From assembly GCA_002331625.1 (NCBI GenBank), contig DCZN01000109.1, positions 46,273 through 53,305 of the forward strand: a stretch of 7,033 nucleotides of DNA. Reading direction: 5' to 3'. This DNA is from Nitrospira sp. UBA2083 (GTDB taxonomy: Bacteria; Nitrospirota; Nitrospiria; Nitrospirales; Nitrospiraceae). Of the stretch, positions 4,752-7,033 are shown in pieces. A program made the translations under genes and the position numbers. Position 1 is the first letter of the stretch. Every line of letters starts with the position of its first letter. The notes below the pieces were generated by a model. The model made no database searches. It was not told where the DNA came from and saw nothing but the letters and a program-made list of their open reading frames with translations.

Positions 4752-5201
4752 CTATTTGATTAAGAACGGCTTGGAATCCTCGCCTGACGCGGTGGTGACG
4801 GTTACTATGACGAGCCCCTTCCGACCGTTGATCGGTACGGTCGCCACAATTGTCGACTCGTTTCCCATCGAAAAGGTTGCGGATTGGCCTGGACCGAACG
4901 ACACCCCGCGCAAACATTCCGGGGAGCCAAACTCCGTCCCTGTGATCGCCACCTTTGCACCGGGGTGTCCCTCATCGGGCACGAGCTTTTCGATCTGCGG
5001 GGCTACTCCAAAACAGGCTGGAGTCTTTGCTGCAGCGGCAGCCGGTTGAACCTTCGGCTTTGTCTTGGGCGTGATGGCCTTGGATTGTGGCGTGGCTTTT
5101 GGCTTCTGACTCTCGGCAAGCGTGAGTGTTGTGCTGACCATCGAGGACAACGTTATGAAAGTGATACAAACCATGGCAGCGCGCGTTGAGAGTATCGTCA
5201 T
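4752..5201 (-). CDS. Secreted IPT/TIG-domain protein
   Basis: A 149-residue exported protein. Residues 1-29 form a signal peptide ending TLTLA, with cleavage likely before Glu30. Residues 31-60 are a Lys/Pro/Ala/Thr-rich linker. Residues 67-148 form a single IPT/TIG immunoglobulin-like domain: PQIEKLVPDEGHPGAKVAITG with the usual P..G..G....I.G pattern, then GTEFGSPECLRGVSFG, an STIVATVP strand and a final VIVTVTTASGEDSKPF. Cys63 and Cys96 may pair. The start at 5201 is chosen because GGAGG (plus positions 5211-5215) lies nine bases before it; an in-frame ATG at 5222 would add seven residues and also has a weak AGAGG site. It begins 51 bases after the acs stop on the same strand. TIG domains occur in surface and carbohydrate-binding proteins; the partner here is unknown, and any link to acetate metabolism is only positional. 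Confidence 0.8.
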   Translation of the reverse strand: MTILSTRAAMVCITFITLSSMVSTTLTLAESQKPKATPQSKAITPKTKPKVQPAAAAAKTPACFGVAPQIEKLVPDEGHPGAKVAITGTEFGSPECLRGVSFGPGQSATFSMGNESTIVATVPINGRKGLVIVTVTTASGEDSKPFLIK

Positions 5202-5252
5202 GGGTTTGTCCCTCCGGTTCATTGATCCGCCTCTTGTGGAGCCATTTGCTCG

Positions 5253-7033
5253 TCATTCCTCGATGGTTGAGATATCTCCCGGGTCTTGTCCAAGCTCTTT
5301 CGCCTTGAGCACACGGCGCATGATTTTCCCGGACCGGGTCTTGGGAAGCGACGAAACAATATCAATTTCAGACGGGACGCCGATCTTGCCCAACTCTTTC
5401 AAGACCTGATCCTTGATCGATTTGATCAGCGCCGGGCTTTCTTGTTCTCCCTGCTTCAGAATGATGAAGGCCTTGATGGATTCACCGACGGTCTTATGCG
5501 GTTTGCCGATCACGGCAGCCTCTGCGACGGCTGGGTGACTGACCAAAGCGCTTTCTACCTCCGCGGTGCCCAGCCGATTGCCGGCCACTTTGATCACGTC
5601 GTCCGCGCGGCCCATAAACCACATATAGCCGTCTGCGTCTTTATGGCAGACGTCACCGGCCGTGTAGCAATTGGGGATCGTATTCCAATAGGTCTTGTAC
5701 CGCTCGGGATCCTTGTAGATGGTGCGCATCATGGAAGGCCAGGGTTTCTTAATGACGGCAAAGCCCCCGGCGTTTGTGGGGAGACTGTTTCCCTCGCGAT
5801 CAACGACATCGGCTTCGATGCCGAGAAATGGGCGGGTCGCTGATCCTGGTTTCAGCGGAACGGTGGGTAGCGGGGTGATCAAGATCGCTCCTGTTTCTGT
5901 CTGCCACCAGGTGTCCATGATGGGTTTATCTCCGCCTGTTACGCGGTGGTACCATTCCCAGGCCTCTGGGTTGATCGGTTCACCGACACTGCCGAGAATC
6001 CGAAGCGTCGAGAGATCAAACTTCTTCGGCCAATCTTCGCCATACCGCATGAGCAGTCGGATGGCCGTCGGAGTCGTATAGAAAATCGACACGCCATACC
6101 GTGCGATAAGATCCCACCAGCGACCGGGATTTGGATAGTCCGGCTTGCCTTCGGCTGTCAGGATGGTAGCCCCATTGAGGAGAGGGCCATAGACGATATA
6201 GCTGTGGCCTGTGACCCAGCCTGGGTCGGCCACGCAGAAGTACACATCGTCATCTTTCAGGTCGAAGACATACTTCGTCGTCGTATAGGTGCCCACCATG
6301 TACCCGCCATGGACATGGACCACGCCTTTCGGTCGACCAGTCGTGCCGGACGTATAGAGAATATAGAGCGGAGCTTCGGCATCCAGTTGGGCTGCTTCGC
6401 ATACGGGTTGTTCTTGCTCGATCCATTCCTTCCAGCCAATTTCTTTTGGAGCGGCTAGGGGTGCGCTTTCAGTCTGACGACGGACGACCACCACGTGGCC
6501 GATCGTCGGGCAGGTCTTGAGCGCTTCATCCACAACTGGTTTGAGGGGGATTACTTTGCCGCGGTCGAACCCGACGTCGGCCGTAATGACCAGCTTGGCC
6601 TCCGCATCGTTGATACGGCTGGCGAGGGCCGGGGCGCTGAAACCGGAATAGACGACGCTATGAATCACCCCGATCCGGGCACAGGCCAGCATGGCGATGA
6701 CCTGTTCAGGAATTTTCGGGAGATAAATAGTGACCCGATCGCCTTGCTGGAGGCCGAGTTTCTTGAGGGCATTGGCGCAGCGATTGACCTGTCGGTACAG
6801 TTCGGCATAGGTGAAAATTCGCTCCTGATCATGTTCGCCTACCCAGATGAGGGCGACTTTGTTCTTGCGCCAGGTTTTGATGTGGCGGTCCAGGCAGTTG
6901 TAGGCGATGTTACATCGGGCGCCGACAAACCATTTTGCCCATGGATAGTCCCACTCCAGGACTTTACTCCAAGGAGCGAACCACTCGAGACTCTTGGCTT
7001 CAGTGTTCCAAAATCCTTCAGGATCTGCGATGG
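5253..7033 (-). CDS. acs: Acetyl-CoA synthetase (AMP-forming), 5' end outside the window
   Basis: Cytoplasmic enzyme that activates acetate with ATP to acetyl-AMP and then forms acetyl-CoA. The reading frame stays open to the window edge, so the gene is cut: 592 residues are visible of the usual 620-660, starting at [18 protein letters not shown], a typical early Acs segment. In visible numbering the marks are: phosphate-binding [11 protein letters not shown] at 226-236; GWVTGHSY with the acetate-pocket Trp-Val-Thr at 272-274; DTWWQTETG at 373-381, including the pocket Trp; [13 protein letters not shown] at 474-486, the hinge to the C-terminal domain; and PKTRSGK with catalytic Lys569, the residue acetylated for control in other bacteria. 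One oddity is Asn in AGNRLGT, where most Acs have His. The gene is followed by the TIG-domain and two-helix genes at short spacing; no actP acetate permease lies next to it. Confidence 0.96.
   Translation of the reverse strand, partial: IADPEGFWNTEAKSLEWFAPWSKVLEWDYPWAKWFVGARCNIAYNCLDRHIKTWRKNKVALIWVGEHDQERIFTYAELYRQVNRCANALKKLGLQQGDRVTIYLPKIPEQVIAMLACARIGVIHSVVYSGFSAPALASRINDAEAKLVITADVGFDRGKVIPLKPVVDEALKTCPTIGHVVVVRRQTESAPLAAPKEIGWKEWIEQEQPVCEAAQLDAEAPLYILYTSGTTGRPKGVVHVHGGYMVGTYTTTKYVFDLKDDDVYFCVADPGWVTGHSYIVYGPLLNGATILTAEGKPDYPNPGRWWDLIARYGVSIFYTTPTAIRLLMRYGEDWPKKFDLSTLRILGSVGEPINPEAWEWYHRVTGGDKPIMDTWWQTETGAILITPLPTVPLKPGSATRPFLGIEADVVDREGNSLPTNAGGFAVIKKPWPSMMRTIYKDPERYKTYWNTIPNCYTAGDVCHKDADGYMWFMGRADDVIKVAGNRLGTAEVESALVSHPAVAEAAVIGKPHKTVGESIKAFIILKQGEQESPALIKSIKDQVLKELGKIGVPSEIDIVSSLPKTRSGKIMRRVLKAKELGQDPGDISTIEE

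Noticed and set aside
5286..6458. Several plus-strand frames opposite acs
   Set aside because: Shadows of a strongly conserved acs frame.
6690..6692. ATG at 6692 as the acs start
   Set aside because: The frame continues to the window edge and the upstream residues are typical Acs sequence, so this is an internal Met.
1..7033. CRISPR array, tRNA or rRNA genes, transposase
   Set aside because: No regularly spaced repeats, no tRNA-like cloverleaf or rRNA sequence, and no transposase or integrase frame seen.

Overview
The window looks like a stretch of a bacterial chromosome, most likely Nitrospira or a close relative (phylum Nitrospirota). This rests on moderate GC content, the riboflavin synthase and acetyl-CoA synthetase sequences, and a left-edge repeat whose wording I remember from Nitrospira intergenic regions. 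It is inference from memory, not from a search.

Layout. (1) 1-127 is an intergenic repeat with strong hairpins. (2) 155-924, plus strand: a 38-residue one-helix membrane protein overlaps by one base the start of riboflavin synthase (ribE). A perfect TATAAT box sits so close to the first start codon that the message may be nearly leaderless. (3) 1049 to about 1600: a small PD-(D/E)XK nuclease-like gene has the end sequences of an integron gene cassette, GTTAGAGC just before the gene and the complementary GCTCTAAC over its stop codon. The second arm of the expected attC site appears to be missing. (4) 1600-1958: a non-coding control region with a perfect sigma-54 (RpoN) -24/-12 promoter, two upstream palindromes that could bind an activator, and a possible IHF site between them and the promoter. 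(5) 1959-4355, plus strand: a two-gene export module, a fibronectin type III lipoprotein followed by a secreted parallel beta-helix protein. (6) 4344-4458: an 11-bp inverted repeat that starts in the stop region of the beta-helix gene and encloses a conserved motif and a hairpin; it resembles an attC site only in part. (7) 4506-7033, minus strand: acetyl-CoA synthetase (acs, 5' end outside the window), then a secreted IPT/TIG-domain protein, then a small two-helix membrane protein, closely spaced and probably one transcript.

How it fits together. ribE and acs are ordinary core metabolism (flavin synthesis, acetate activation). The accessory part lies between them: a probable captured cassette, then a sigma-54-controlled surface or matrix module flanked by two related 26-bp direct repeats. 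The most interesting signal is that module: a perfect RpoN promoter with enhancer-like architecture driving a lipoprotein and beta-helix pair of unknown function.
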